Assembly: GCA_024734495.1 (NCBI GenBank)
Contig: JALMQS010000841.1
Coordinates: forward strand, 3,162,662-3,226,661
DNA length: 64,000 nt
Reading direction: 5' to 3'
Origin: Forficula auricularia
Lineage: Eukaryota > Arthropoda > Insecta > Dermaptera > Forficulidae
Shown here one piece after another: positions 1 to 11,867 of this stretch. The notes under the pieces are model-generated. The model was given only the letters and a program-made list of their open reading frames with translations. It had not been told where the DNA came from and made no database searches. Both the position numbers and the translations under genes were made by a program. How positions within the stretch are numbered: the first letter of the stretch is position 1; the number at the start of each line of letters is the position of its first letter.

Positions 1-75
1 GTTTTAACCACCAATCGAGGGTTCTTCAGGTTCTGGATTAAACTTTAAGTTTGGTAGTCAAACTATAATCCCGTT

Positions 76-108
76 CTGAAGATGGATACAACCAATAGCC
101 GAAACGTT
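76..108 (+). other. Hammerhead-like motif (CTGAAGA ... GAAACGTT)
   Basis: CTGAAGA at 76-82 is followed by a short GG/CC stem candidate and GAAACGTT at 101-108, then an A-rich AATAAAAAG stretch. It is the same order of parts seen in the foldback elements further on. Whether it is a ribozyme relic is inference. Confidence 0.4.
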
Positions 109-140
109 AGCGGGAGTTCATAAATAAAAAGAAATAAATG

Positions 141-1142
141 AAAGCTGCACGTCTCTTATTTAAACATTTAATAAATATAATACAAGCCTTGGATTCATAA
201 GTTTATTTATCAACTTCCAAATCATATCAATCAATCACAAACAGTATATATACCATATATATACAATATACATATATTTATTTACCCCTCATTTTATATC
301 ATTTTGTGTTCCTGTTCCAAAGAACTAATATTTCAAATCTCCCTAATGATATTAAATTTTTATATACAAACATGATATAATTTTCATCTCTATGACCAGT
401 TTTTTGTTTTCTACTATAGATCAAACTTTTCACAGAGTAAAAATGATAAAATATCTAAAATTCACGAAGGGCATACCGAGTCTTGAAAAATTTCACATTT
501 TCTTCCAAGACCTGAACTCACACGCTTGGTAGTTGAGACTTATTCACATTTAAGTACTCTACATATTATTTTTGCCACTTTCGATAATCTAATAAATGAT
601 TAAATTATCCTAGTTAAGAAGAAAGTATTAAGTGAATCTAATTGGGAAGTCAGCCAAATAATACTTAAGCTCGAGAGGTGGTAAATGGATGGTCATGTGT
701 CAAAGGGCATGACTTTGAGAAATCGTGAGTGACGTGTTCCTATTCGGAGTGTGCCGCAGATTTTTTCTTGTAGCTTGTAAGCTTGGTGGATTGCGCTCCA
801 GTGGCCGAGAGAACAATTTGCTGAGGTCTTTGCCCCTGGGTCGGTGGAGCAGCCAGGCGTTAACGGCTCTGGCTCGCTGCCTCCTCAGTCCTCTGCCTGA
901 AAGAGAGAGACTTGAATGCGCTACGTTGCTAAAGGAAAAGAAATACAAGTCAACGTCGCCCCTTTCCTTTTATGGGTCCGCAGGCACGCGTGTATCTCGC
1001 TTGAATCCGGGAAGAAGCTGTCCGTTAATTCAATATACTAAATGGATTAACTAAATTTAATAAAACTATGCTTATTCCTAAGTTTAAAAAATTAAAAATA
1101 CAATCCTTAAAATTGAGAAAAGGGGAACAAAACATTTTTGTT
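141..1142. other. 5' flank with an unexplained GC-rich island
   Basis: Mostly AT-rich sequence without a recognisable gene. Positions 705-1030 are clearly richer in GC than the neighbours and have open frames on both strands (109 and 82 codons), but neither protein resembles a known family. It could be a promoter or non-coding first exon of the downstream gene, or a foreign piece. This is a composition observation only. Confidence 0.35.
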
Positions 1143-1242
1143 TTTGAATTGAAAAATTGTATCATAGACAAATGGATCTACTTAGATTCGAAGCCAGGAC
1201 CTTTGCGTGACCGGTGCATTGTTCTAATCCAATGAGGTACAT
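1143..1242 (-). repeat. tRNA-derived SINE fragment (minus strand)
   Basis: On the minus strand the segment shows a D-arm-like CCTCATTGGATTAGAAC and a B-box-like GGCTTCGAATC, followed by ATCCATTTGTCTATGATA. That 3' part resembles the SINE at 48841-48960. The hAT element starting at 1243 appears to cut it at its tRNA 5' end. Confidence 0.5.
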
Positions 1243-2462
1243 CAGAGGTGTCCAACCTTTTGGCTTACATGGGCCACATTTGAAGAAAAATAATTGTCTA
1301 GGACCGCGGATAAAATATTATAATTCTATTGATATTTGTTATTCAAAAAATATAGTTAATAACCTAGAAATAAGAACTTTATTATTTTTTTATCTCATAG
1401 TGAGCATTTTTACTTTTCCTAAATTTTATATTTGATAATAAATATCTTCTCGTATATGTAAATACATACCTACATACTTACAAAAATTGATATTATGTTT
1501 TAGTATTTGATTCTATTTTTTTCCTGGCTAGATAATTAATATAAAATTCTAATAAAGAGACAATATTCAATTTTTCTTTCAGATCGGTATCTAATTGTTG
1601 TTCTAGAACATTCAATCAGAAAGTTTGCAAGTAGAAAATTTATTTCTAATGAAAATGGAGTCGAAAATAGACCAAAATGATGATTATTTTTTCGAAAATC
1701 TTGAAATCTAGTTCCAGATTCAAAATTTAAAATTATCACTTTTATTTTTCGAAAACTTCACAGTAGATTTTCAGATTTCTTATTTTAGAGAATAAAAATT
1801 ATCAGGCCAAATTGTTGTGTGTTTTCCAGTATCTACATATAAATCTCAATGTTTTAAGGAATTTTATGACTTTATATTGGGCCACGGGTTGGACAGCCCT
1901 GGTTTAAATCTAATGGGATTAAAGATGGATATGAGGAATGATAATTTATAATTTAAAAGGGTCACGGATATAATAATCCCTGACTATCCATTATCTATTG
2001 TCACGTAAGAACGACCAAAGATCTAAAAGAGAAGTTCTGACAAGTTTTAGTCCAGGATAGAAATAAATTATCAATTAATTGTGATTGTTCTAGAAAACCC
2101 CAATTCCTTGTCTCCTTGTACTAGAATGATATACCTAACTATAGATTTGGTTAGTGTCGTAGCATATAAATTGCTGAAATAATAAATATTTTAGAAAATG
2201 AAAATATGAGAAGAAGTATTTTTGAATATTCGAAACTTCATTATTTTTTTATCTTAGTTATAATTTTGCTTTTAGTGAATTTTATTCTTGAAAAAAGCTT
2301 CACATATTGTACAAATGTACAATCATATTTCGAAAAAGGGTATAAATATATCTCTACATATAAATCTCAATATTTTAAGGAAGTTTATGATTTTATGTTG
2401 GGCCACACTCATAGCAGTGCTGGGCCGCATGCTGCCCGCGGGCCTCGGTTTGGACAGCCCTG
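1243..2462. mobile_element. Non-autonomous hAT-type element (1220 bp)
   Basis: The termini are CAGAGGTGTCCAACC and, inverted, CAGGGCTGTCCAAACC. Flanking 8-bp duplications are AGGTACAT (1235-1242) and AGGTAAAT (2463-2470), 7 of 8 equal, as expected for hAT. A second GTCCAACC-type end lies inside (about 1890-1905), so the copy may be composite. Diverged relatives lie at 27264 and 31602 in the other orientation. No transposase is visible. Confidence 0.8.
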
Positions 2463-2810
2463 AGGTAAATAAATAATTTTCAAGTTTTGGGTGACGTGAT
2501 AGATGGAAAGGCGTTTAAATATAATTTTTGTTTTATGTAAATATCTCTAGTTATTATTTGTCATTTTTAATTAGGGTAGCCAAGTGCAAATCAGGCATTC
2601 ATATCGAGTGTTTCAAATCTTATATCTTCCAAAATACTTAAGATATCAAATTCGTTCTTATTCGTCGTTGAAGAGGAGAATGAGGGAATTCCAAAAATAG
2701 CCAATTTGAGCCTCTCACTCGCCGTTATTTTACAATGAATTAAATTAAAGAAAAATTACCTTATTTTTGTTCAAGGAGAATGGTGTAGGTTCTAGAGAAG
2801 ACATATTTAA

Positions 2811-2990
2811 TAAAATTTAAATTTAAAAATATAAACTACTAGGCAGGATTCACAAATAAAATAAAGTTTTTTATGTGAATTCCTGAAGATGGATTCATAA
2901 CCCGAAGTATATATAGTCTTGCTCACAAGCAATTTGTTTTTTATTTGTGAATCCTACCTAGTAATATATGTTTAAAATTTAAATTTTTAT
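2811..2990. repeat. Foldback repeat family A, copy 1
   Basis: Inverted arms read ACTAGGCAGGATTCACAAAT and, opposite, ATTTGTGAATCCTACCTAGT. Between them is CCTGAAGATGG...CCCGAAGT, a decayed form of the CTGANGA/GAAAC motif. The left flank (2770-2800, AATGGTGTAGGTTCT) recurs at 55110 and, inverted, near 62280. Confidence 0.7.
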
Positions 2991-3013
2991 TAAAATTAGC
3001 TTAATTCTACTTA

Positions 3014-3333
3014 GGGGCCGTCTATAAATTACGTCACACAGTAAGGGGGGGGCATTACAGATTTGTGAAAAATGTGACAGGGGGCCCGGGGATCTTAAAA
3101 ATTGTGATGTCACAAAAATCAAATTAAAAAATTAAACTTAAAATATATTAAATTCCTTTTGTTGATTATAATTTATAAAAAAAATTCTACAATTATTAAA
3201 TTATAGGGTATCAAATTGATAGTGTGACGTCACACATACAGGGGGAGGCTCAATGAAAATGTGACAGGGTGTGACACAGGGGAGGGAGGTCTAAAAATCT
3301 TGAAATTCATGTGTCGTAATTATGGAGGGCCCC
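3014..3333. mobile_element. MITE with GGGGCCGTC ends, TTA target duplication
   Basis: The left end GGGGCCGTCTATAAATTACG and the right end (inverted) GGGGCCCTCCATAATTACG flank 320 bp with internal GTGACGTCAC blocks. TTA stands on both sides (3011-3013, 3334-3336). A 3-bp TWA duplication with GGG ends fits PIF/Harbinger, which is an inference. Relatives lie at 6432 and 47095. Confidence 0.75.
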
Positions 3334-3487
3334 TTAAGGAGAGTCTTATAGGTATACCTCACACCCCATTATAAAAATATAATATAATACATTTTTTCCT
3401 ACTTAATTTGTAGTCCGACAGTTTGGTCAATAGAATTTTAATACAATTAAGATTGGAGTAATTTTTGGAGACGGACTGATAAGTGAA

Positions 3488-3923
3488 TTAAGTGGATATC
3501 GATGAGGCAGTCAAAAAAGAAGAAGATAATTACACTATCTTTTTATTCATAAAAACCGACGTTTCGGAGGCTATTCCCTCCTTCTTCAGGGTTTTGAAAA
3601 GTCAGTGAAGGAAAACCAATGCGACACTTCCCTCTGTCTCATCTTTCAGTGGCAGTAACAATAATATCTTGTATTTCATTCTCAGCAGAATTAAAATGTA
3701 GTAAATGATTATTACATTATAATTCTGCTGAGAATGAAATACTAATATATTATTGTTACTGCCACTGAAAGAGGAGCAGAGGGGAATGTCGCATTGGTTT
3801 TCCTTCACTGACTTTTAAAACCTGAAGAAGAGGAATGGCCTCCGAAACGTCGGTTTTTATGAATAAAAAGATAGTGTAAATTATCTTCTTCTTTTTTTGG
3901 ACTGCCTCATCGATATTCACTTA
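3488..3923. repeat. Foldback element with paired CCGACGTTTCGG motifs
   Basis: Two arms of about 200 bp are near-perfect inverses (GGATATCGATGAGGCAGTC at the left, GACTGCCTCATCGATATTC at the right), with a short loop near 3700. Each arm holds CTGAAGA, a small GGAGG/CCTCC hairpin and GAAACGTC (3558-3589 minus, 3822-3851 plus). Confidence 0.85.
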
Positions 3924-5558
3924 ATATAATTAATTTTGGAAATAAATATTTTTTTAATTTAAAATCATGCATAGTAGAAATAAAGTCACTGTTGTTTTCC
4001 CTGGGAGAACGTAGTTGTTCTGAAAGAGAGTCGTAACTCTCTTTAGGGTTTCTAATCTTTTCCATACGCAACATGGCTGGTATTGGGAATGCTAGGTCGA
4101 GAAATAATTATTTAAATACTGGAAAGGTCTTTTTTTGCTTTCGAAGATAATTATTAAAGAGGTTAATAGACAGCCGATGACTCCAATATTACTTGAGTGC
4201 ATTAAAGCATTAAACCGGTGTGTTCTAATACAACCTCTGAATTATTAGATAAAATAAAAAACATTTTTGCATAGATAGAAATTAAAATTAAAGCATTTGT
4301 TTGATATTAATCTCTGGTAGATTAGTGGTTAAGAAAGACGCATTTTGAATGGCTGTGATGAATTAGGTCCTTTGCTACTTAAGGCTAAATCCTAGGGATT
4401 ATACAGTTGATTAGTAAACCTATATAAATAGACATAGCATTTTTTCTCCTTATTAGTAAAATGTATAGAATGATAGAAATTATCTTGTTTATTAATTGTA
4501 TTTAGAAAAGAAAAAGTGGCCGAGAATGTAACGTCATTAATTTCCACGCCTGGGGTCGAGTTCAAGGCTCACGCACACTATTTACAAGTTTATTCAATTT
4601 AATAATAATATTTAAAAAAAAAAAAAAAACATTTATACTTGGGTATTGACTAAAATGGAGACAAATATACTTTTCATAATTAACCAATTTATTATATATA
4701 TCCACATAAATTCAATTATTAAACCAGACATTTTCTATTGAAACGTCCATAAGATTCAAATAAATACTTTGCAAAAAGTGACTGTCTTTAAAGATATTTT
4801 TTGTTTTAGATTTTCCAGTGATCAATATTGAGTTTTATTAATATTACACAAAAACCATAGCGATGTCCGAATTAATAGAAGTGTACTGATCTGAATTAAA
4901 GAAGGTTAACTGTAAAAGACAAAAGAATATCCATACAATTCAAATAAATGGCAAAATTAATGATACCAAGAGTTGAATACATTAAATTTTGAAATAAATT
5001 ATAAAATAGTTCTGTATGTGTTTAATAAATTTAGAAGCATAAAATGATAGAAAAAAAATTGAAATTTTTAATGAATTTATTTTGAAATAAATTGTTGATT
5101 CTTTTATTTTTATAGAAAAATGATAAAATTTCTCTTCGATTCAATGAAAAAATTAGAAAATTTAGATGCTTTATGTACATAAGCAGCTAATTTTCTAATT
5201 TTCCCATTGATAAAGGAAAAAATTTCTCCTAAATATTAATAAAAAATACTGACTCTATTCAAAGATTTGTATAATTTATCGTTAAATTTATTAATTACAT
5301 TTCACTATTTAAAACAAATTTACTTTATTAATATGTTTCACCTAGAATCTACATCAATCTCCTTTAACAAAATTTTAGCTTTTTGGCTAATCAGCTAAAA
5401 TTTTGCACACAAGTTTATATGAATAAATTGCTCTTCTCTGATAAGCTTAAATTTTCTATTTCAAACTATTCGATGACAAAAAAAAAAATTTCCATTAAAA
5501 TTTACTGAAACTCTTACCGGGTCTTTAAAAAAGTTGCCCTATTTTCTACTATTTAAAA
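3924..5558. other. AT-rich flank without a gene
   Basis: Apart from the A-tailed SINE, the stretch holds only AT-rich sequence with stops in every frame. No splice-flanked myosin-like segment and no transposon end was recognised. Confidence 0.5.
4511..4629 (+). repeat. tRNA-like SINE with A tail
   Basis: GTGGCCGAGAATG resembles the A box of a Leu/Ser tRNA and GGGGTCGAGTTCAAGG a B box about 40 bases later. The segment ends in a run of 17 A (4613-4629). The order of parts fits a short retroposon; the sequence has drifted too far to name the source tRNA. Confidence 0.5.
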
Positions 5559-6266
5559 CAGTGGCGTGCGGTCCATGGATCCTGTGGATGCGACGCATCC
5601 CTAAAATTTCAAACATTTAGAGTATTTTCATAAATACATATAATAAGGTCAATTTCAAAATTTCAGAAGGATCTTTAATTTTTCAAATTATTATCCGTTA
5701 TTTCAAATAATTCTATAAAAAACATTTTTTGTTTTGAAAAGTATATTGGTTCTCGAAATAAAATAAAATTGTTGCATAGTTTCAAGGAGCAATTAAAATG
5801 AATGATTTTCCGAAAAGGGTGCCGATATAAGGTTTGAAGTCCCTGCCTGGTATATCTTCCAGTTCAAGCATGTCAAAGACAAGTCTAGACGAGTTTTTGT
5901 CGAATAAAAATTGTTCCCCTTATTACAAAAACTATTCTTGTAAAAAAGATAATCTTTGGACTAATCCATTTGTGTGTAAGAACTATCAATATATAAGATC
6001 GCAAATAACTAAGAATGTAATAGACAATAAGTCATAGCTTGCTAGAATTAATTTCTGACTCCTATCCTAATTCACACAGTATCCATTTGTTGCGAAGGTC
6101 CCAAAATATGTTTTTAATAATCTAATCTTAAATTTGAAAAATAACGAAAATGATGCGGTATTTGATGAAATTTGCAAAAAAAAGCAAAAATTAAAATAAA
6201 ATTTAAAAAAATGAAGGTAGTTTTTTGGACAGCATCTCCTGATTGAAAAGTCACCAATCAGCACTG
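5559..6266 (+). mobile_element. Non-autonomous hAT element with a perfect 8-bp TSD
   Basis: The termini are CAGTGGCGTGCGGTCCATGG and ...AAAGTCACCAATCAGCACTG. ATTTAAAA is found exactly on both sides (5551-5558, 6267-6274). The length is 708 bp. An internal 67-codon frame (5834-6037) shows no known domain. Related copies are 19991-20814 (minus, full), about 7490-7945 (minus, one end) and 11868-12136 (3' end). Confidence 0.88.
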
Positions 6267-6431
6267 ATTTAAAATCTTTTTTCATAAAATCAATAATAAA
6301 TCAAGCATTTTAGAAATTTTACAAAACATAACAAATCAAATGAACGATACAAAATTTAATCATCTTGTGTCTATGGACATTTTAAAGTTTTTCGTTAGAG
6401 TTGAGTTTTAATACTTTAGATTTATACATGT

Positions 6432-6525
6432 GACGTCACGAAGCTTATGACTCCCCCCCCTTGTCACACGATGTCACACTTTGTTGATCCCCCCTTAACG
6501 TGTGACGTAATTTTTGGATGGCCCC
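6432..6525. mobile_element. Truncated MITE, GGGGCC family
   Basis: GTGACGTCAC near the left and the end ACGTAATTTTTGGATGGCCCC at the right match the family of 3014-3333. TAA follows the end. The left terminus is missing. Confidence 0.6.
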
Positions 6526-6526
6526 T

Positions 6527-7489
6527 AATTTCAAGTAAACAATTATTATTAACCGACAATTTTAATTTTTTTATTCAATTAAACTATGAAAATTATTATA
6601 ATATTAAAAGAACAATTTTTCCTATGACCTCGGATGCTAGACCATTTAGGCAAATTCTGTGTTTCTTTATTTCGTTTGTTTGTGTGTGTGTGTGTATGTG
6701 TGAGTGTTTTGGTGTAAATTTGTGTACAATTCAAATTATAGCTGGTTCACTTTTAGCGTGAACGAGCGCCCCATTTTCAAAGAGTAATAACCCTACCATT
6801 CTCATCCTACCAGTAGAATTATTTTATTTGCGTAATAAGAAGATATCTACAATAACTTTGAGATAAAATCATTTTTATTATATTAGTTTGAATTCCAATA
6901 AACCTTTGTGATTCATATCAATTTCACTATTTGACGTCTATTTCTACGTTTTAGTTATCTATTTATATTTATATCTAATCAATTCATAAAAATTAAGGTA
7001 TTTTCATGATCAAATCAATATTATTCACCGTCCTTGATTCTTTCAAGGTAAAAATATCTATTTAATCTCTAAGTTAAAAACAAATTGAAAATTTGAGTAG
7101 CCTTGTTAATTTTGAATATTTTGCACTCTCTAATGTCACAAAGAATTTACAGGGACCTCATATATTTTTATAATACATATAGTTTAATTCTAAATTTATT
7201 TTAATAGAGGTTACATAATTTCATTACCGATGTCTTGAATAGATCAAATGAAGTACAGATTTTACTCTCCAAATTAAACTTTTTGCAAATCAAATACAAC
7301 CTTTTGCAAAACATGTTTTTCAAACAAAATATTTTATTTTTTTAACCTTTTCTAAAGAAATATCAAATCCATTATACTAAATTATTCATTGTTAAGAAAT
7401 TTCTATTTTATTAATAAATTTCTAACAAGTACATCAATGTATGAAATAAATAATTAGATAGTATTTATGAAAACTGTCTAGATTCTTAA
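6527..7489. other. AT-rich flank without a gene
   Basis: A TG-rich microsatellite lies at about 6678-6706. Otherwise the sequence is AT-rich with no supported coding, RNA or transposon feature. Confidence 0.5.
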
Positions 7490-7945
7490 TACTTAATATT
7501 GAGAGTTCTTAGAAATGGATAAATCCAAAAATTCTCAAATCATCTTTATTTATTCATTTTTTTATATTAATTCTATTTTAATAGTTCCTTATCGAGAACA
7601 ATTTTTATTCGACTAAAACTCGTCTGGTCTTTTCATTGACATCCTTGCACTGGAAGATATATCTACCAGGCAGGGCTTCAAACCTTCTATCGGCACCCTT
7701 TTCGGAAAAATAATTCATTTTAATTGCCCTTTGAAACTATGCCACAATTTTATTTCATTTCGAGAACCAATATACTTTTCAAAATAAAAAATGTTTTTTA
7801 TAGAAATATTTGAAATTACGAATGATAATTTGAAAATTTAAAGACCCATCTGAAATTTTAAATTCGATATTTATGAAAGTACGCTAAATGTTTGAAATTT
7901 TAGGGATGCGCCGCATCGACACCATCCATAGACCGCACCCCACTG
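7490..7945 (-). mobile_element. hAT relic, same family as 5559-6266
   Basis: The right edge ends GACCGCACCCCACTG, the inverse of the CAGTGG...GTGCGGTC terminus. The interior matches the 5559 copy in reverse, including the CCTGCCTGGTATATCTTCCAG segment (here inverted near 7650-7680). The other terminus is not present, although the left part resembles 20340-20420. Confidence 0.65.
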
Positions 7946-9443
7946 ATATTAATATATTCGAGTATAAATAATCAATTGTAATAGGATTGAATAAATACAT
8001 GACATTTTTCTATTATCTACATATCTATCACGATATTTTTTGTAACATCTATTTTTCCCCTTGAAAGGATTTTGTTTTTTTAATGTTTTACATGATGATA
8101 ATGATAGGACATTTAATCATCGGAGATTAGTTGATCCAAATACGTCATTGATGTGTATTTAATTCTGATTCACTTTTGTTTATACACCTTTTAAAAATAT
8201 TTGACATATCTTTTTAGATTACAACACAGTTCTTATCTTATCCATAATATCGTAAGAGATCATATGGTGATTGATTTACTTATCAAACCATTCATTGTTA
8301 AATAAAGTTAATAAAATGATGATGACTTTTCGAAGTATAATATGATTTTGAAAGTCAATTCTCATTAAATCTTGTTGTATAATACATTTCCCTTGTGAGT
8401 GACTCATTTAAGTTTTATTTCGAAATTATTTCGCACATTGATAGCGTTCTACCCACACAGCACTACCTCTAAAATATAACCAAAATTCAACTGTTTTGCG
8501 ACTGTTGGTTTGGCTGGCTTATATTTACATTTGTCATATAAAATAGCTGCTATTTTCTCACTATGTGACAACCTGTCTATAACATTCTTAATAAACACAC
8601 CAAATGAAAAATTCAAGCCTAAGAAAATAATTAGATATTTTTCAAGTATTTTATTCAGTAATTTATTAGTGTAATGCTTAACTTTTTCCGGTTTTAATTT
8701 ATAAAAAAAACAATAGCAAGTTTTTTCTTCAAGTCTCTTATAAAATCAACGAAAGTAAATGTCAACTCACTTGCTCTTACCAAAGTTGCTTAATTTCGTG
8801 CTTATCTTAACAGGAAACGAAGCGAAACAAATAAGACAACAAAATCACGAATAAAAACGAATTATTTTAATTCCATTATCTTTAAGGGTAAACAGTGGCG
8901 GCGCCATTTTTAATTCAGCCTTTTCAATTCTTTAAAAAAATGTCAAACATATTATTTTTGTAAATTTATCTTAGATATTGGAACCGCCATTTTGTTTTTC
9001 GTAATTTTGAGTTTTGATTCGTAATCATCAACCTCGAAAACATTAATATATCAAGTTTTAATCAAATTGAATAACGCCTTCATATTTTTTGCCCAAGTTT
9101 TCGGGATTTGGGACCACTGTGCGGCGCGAGGGTTGGGCGAGGTGTGGCGATCGCCTAACTCAAATTATTACTCTCGCCCAACCTGCTAAAATGAGCAAGT
9201 GAGCAAAAAAATATTAAAACACCTATTTGATAAAATTATTTAAGAACCACAAGAAAGAGCGTCACAGATTTAGGAATTTTGTACATTGAAACAAATATTG
9301 TAAAAGCATTGAACTTAAATGTAGTTGTAAATTCTTTTGCCACTAAACATTATAATAGAAAAATAGCCCTTTTTTAATGATTACTGTTCTATAATCATGT
9401 GTTTCTATGTAAAATAAATTTGGAAATAAATATAATAGTAAAT
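7946..9443. other. AT-rich flank; one short perfect hairpin
   Basis: No gene is seen. GGTTGGGCGAG (9131-9141) and its exact inverse CTCGCCCAACC (9173-9183) form an 11-bp stem in an otherwise AT-rich setting. It may be a remnant of a small inverted-repeat element. Confidence 0.4.
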
Positions 9444-9876
9444 GAATGTAATGGAAGGTAGCGCAGGGGTAGTGAGGAAAGAAAAATTAACACATATCAA
9501 TTAAGGTGTAATTTATTGGAATTCTTCCTCCTTTCCTTTTAAACAGATGTTTCGGAGGATTTTTCCCTCCTTCTTCAGGGTTTCAAAGGGTCAATGAATG
9601 AAACAAATAATTAATTAATTAAGAAAAGGAGGAAAAAAATTGTTTTTCTATGCCTTTGTTAAAAAAGAAGAAAGTTTTTGAACACTATGGAGAGAAAAAG
9701 GAAACATTTTATTTGTTTCATTCATTGACCCTTTGAAACCCTGAAGAAGGAGGGAAAAATCCTCCGAAACGTCGGTTTGAAAGGAAAGGAGGAAGGATTC
9801 CAATAAATTGCACCTTATTTTATATGTGTTATTTTTTTCTTTCCTCACTACCTCTGGGCTGCCTTCCATTACATTC
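9444..9876. repeat. Foldback element with paired GAAACGTC motifs
   Basis: The arms begin GAATGTAATGGAAGG and end CCTTCCATTACATTC, and pair for about 180-200 bp with some drift. Each arm holds CTGAAGA, A, a GGAGGG/TCCTCC hairpin and GAAACGTC or GAAACATC (9546-9578 minus, 9741-9773 plus). The architecture equals 3488-3923 but the arms differ in sequence outside the motif. Confidence 0.85.
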
Positions 9877-11114
9877 AATTAAAATTTCTACCAGTCCATC
9901 TCTCTCCAGAGAAAATTTCGTTGCAAAAAAATATAAAAATTTTTATCCAATTTTTTTAATAGTAATTTGAATTTAATAAATCAAAAATATCTAATTTATT
10001 ACTCGAAATAATGCACACTTTTGCTGCCCACCCTGGAAATTTTTCTGCCGGATGTCGACCAATCGAAAAGAAAAACTGTCTTAATGACGTGTTTCCAACA
10101 ATGCACGATTTTCGTTACAAATTATCTAAGATATAATAAATTTTATTTTTAACAATATGATAAGTTGTTCATTAATTTATCTAGGAAACACTTGTTAATT
10201 AAAATTTTAGACTAAAAAATAATATTTCTAAGAGATAGTGAAAAGCAAGTTATGACTGTATCCTGTTCCAGGATTCAACAGTCATCAGTAGGATGGAAGA
10301 AATGTAACAGGAACTAGGTCGACTCACCTAATCCCTTCCCTCTAACTTATTTTAATGTCTATTTTACATAGAAATAAATTGAATACATTTCATATTCCCA
10401 AGCATTTTTTAAATTCTTGAAATTATTTTAATTCCATATCAAAATCCTTTAATTAAAACAATTAAGGAAAATTATAAACATCTAATAATTCATCCTCCTT
10501 CTTAGTTAAAATTAAAAAAGCTTTTACAGTAAAATTAGCTATAAGTTATTACTCGGTATGACCAGTCAGACCAGCTATTCACTAAACAATTTTAAATATG
10601 TTTTGCATTTTCGTGTTTAGAAATGTACGAAAGTGTCAAGAAATCTAATTTTCATACCTAACGTTTTCCTCTTTTATGTCGGTGTGTCTTTCTGGGTTCC
10701 GATACTTCGATAATTCAAGGTCGTGATGACTTCGTTCTGGTGCAAATTTTTTTTTTATTCACTAAACGAACAATCAGGTGAGGTTCTAAAGAGGGCTAAG
10801 AAATCTACCAGACTGCTTAGGGCGCCATGGTAAAAGGGTTATAGATTAAAAAAATATATATAAAATTATATTGATTATGATAATTTTTTATCATATTTTC
10901 ATTTATTATTAACTTTTAATTTATTAGATATATAGGACGCCAAAGTAATAGCCCACTTGGAGTAAAATTTACCACCCAAACAACTGTAAAAATGGCTTTA
11001 AAAATTCCTCAAATTCTTACAATATTACGGATAGCATTTGAGTCAAAAATTTATAAAGAGAAATCCAATAAACTTGTCCTTTGGTCCTCTGATTGATGCA
11101 AATAAACATATACA
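9877..11114. other. AT-rich flank without a gene
   Basis: I see no coding segment, transposon end or RNA gene here. Confidence 0.45.
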
Positions 11115-11455
11115 CATGTATACCAAATATATATAATTTATTTGTTTGAGACTATAGTTTCAGAGGTTATATCTTCATCATCAGTCTATTAATGAGAAGT
11201 ATTTGATCTCTTATTTCTCATGGGTTTCAACTACCCGATTGGATATAGAAAAATGCGTTTTGTTTTTATAGCAAGCAAGCTACATAAACGATTCTGTGGC
11301 TTGCTTTCTATAGCAACAAAATGATTCCAAATCAATCAGGTAGTTGAACTTATGATAAATAACAAATAAAATATTTCTAATTAAAAGACCAATAATGAAA
11401 GTCAAACCTTCGAAACTATAGTCTCAAACAAATAAATTATATGTATATATTTTCA
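11115..11455. repeat. Inverted-repeat element with CTGATGA / GAAACTATAG motif
   Basis: The left arm ATTTGTTTGAGACTATAGTTTC and the right arm GAAACTATAGTCTCAAACAAAT are inverses, and the interior also pairs (CTTGCTT/AAGCAAG, GGTTTCAAC/GTTGAAC). A related single motif is at 14073-14102, where CTTCGAAACTATAGTTTCAAA also occurs. Confidence 0.75.
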
Positions 11456-11867
11456 TCGATCCGATTCTAATGAAAAAATCGCTCACCCGCACATTAAATA
11501 ATAAAATAGTGAAAACTTTTTCAAGACTCGGTACACAAGGGCTGCTCTGGTAATGATTAATAAACTTCTATATAAATTGTTCATTCATGGCTGTACTATA
11601 ACATCCTATTAAAATCTCAATAGAATAATTCAAAAATAATATTTTCTGCCTTTTGAACCAGATATTCTAAAATATAATCAGTACTACCATAATGTATTGA
11701 CACAAAAGAAATTTTTGACTTTGCCTTCTTGGGTTATCGTGGGTATTGAAATTCAGACATACAAAGATAAAAAAAATCATAGCTGAAAATATTTTTCTCC
11801 GCATTTCAGACATTTTAAAGCAAAATGAGCAAATATTTATTTTGATGTCTGATTTAATATATTTAAT

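Noticed and set aside
725..1054. 109-codon open frame in the GC-rich island
   Set aside because: The translation shows no familiar motif, the opposite strand is open too, and there is no splice context; kept as a composition note only.
6447..6761. 104-codon frame with a Cys/Val run
   Set aside because: It begins in a MITE end and runs through a TG microsatellite; the CVCVCV run is translation of that repeat.
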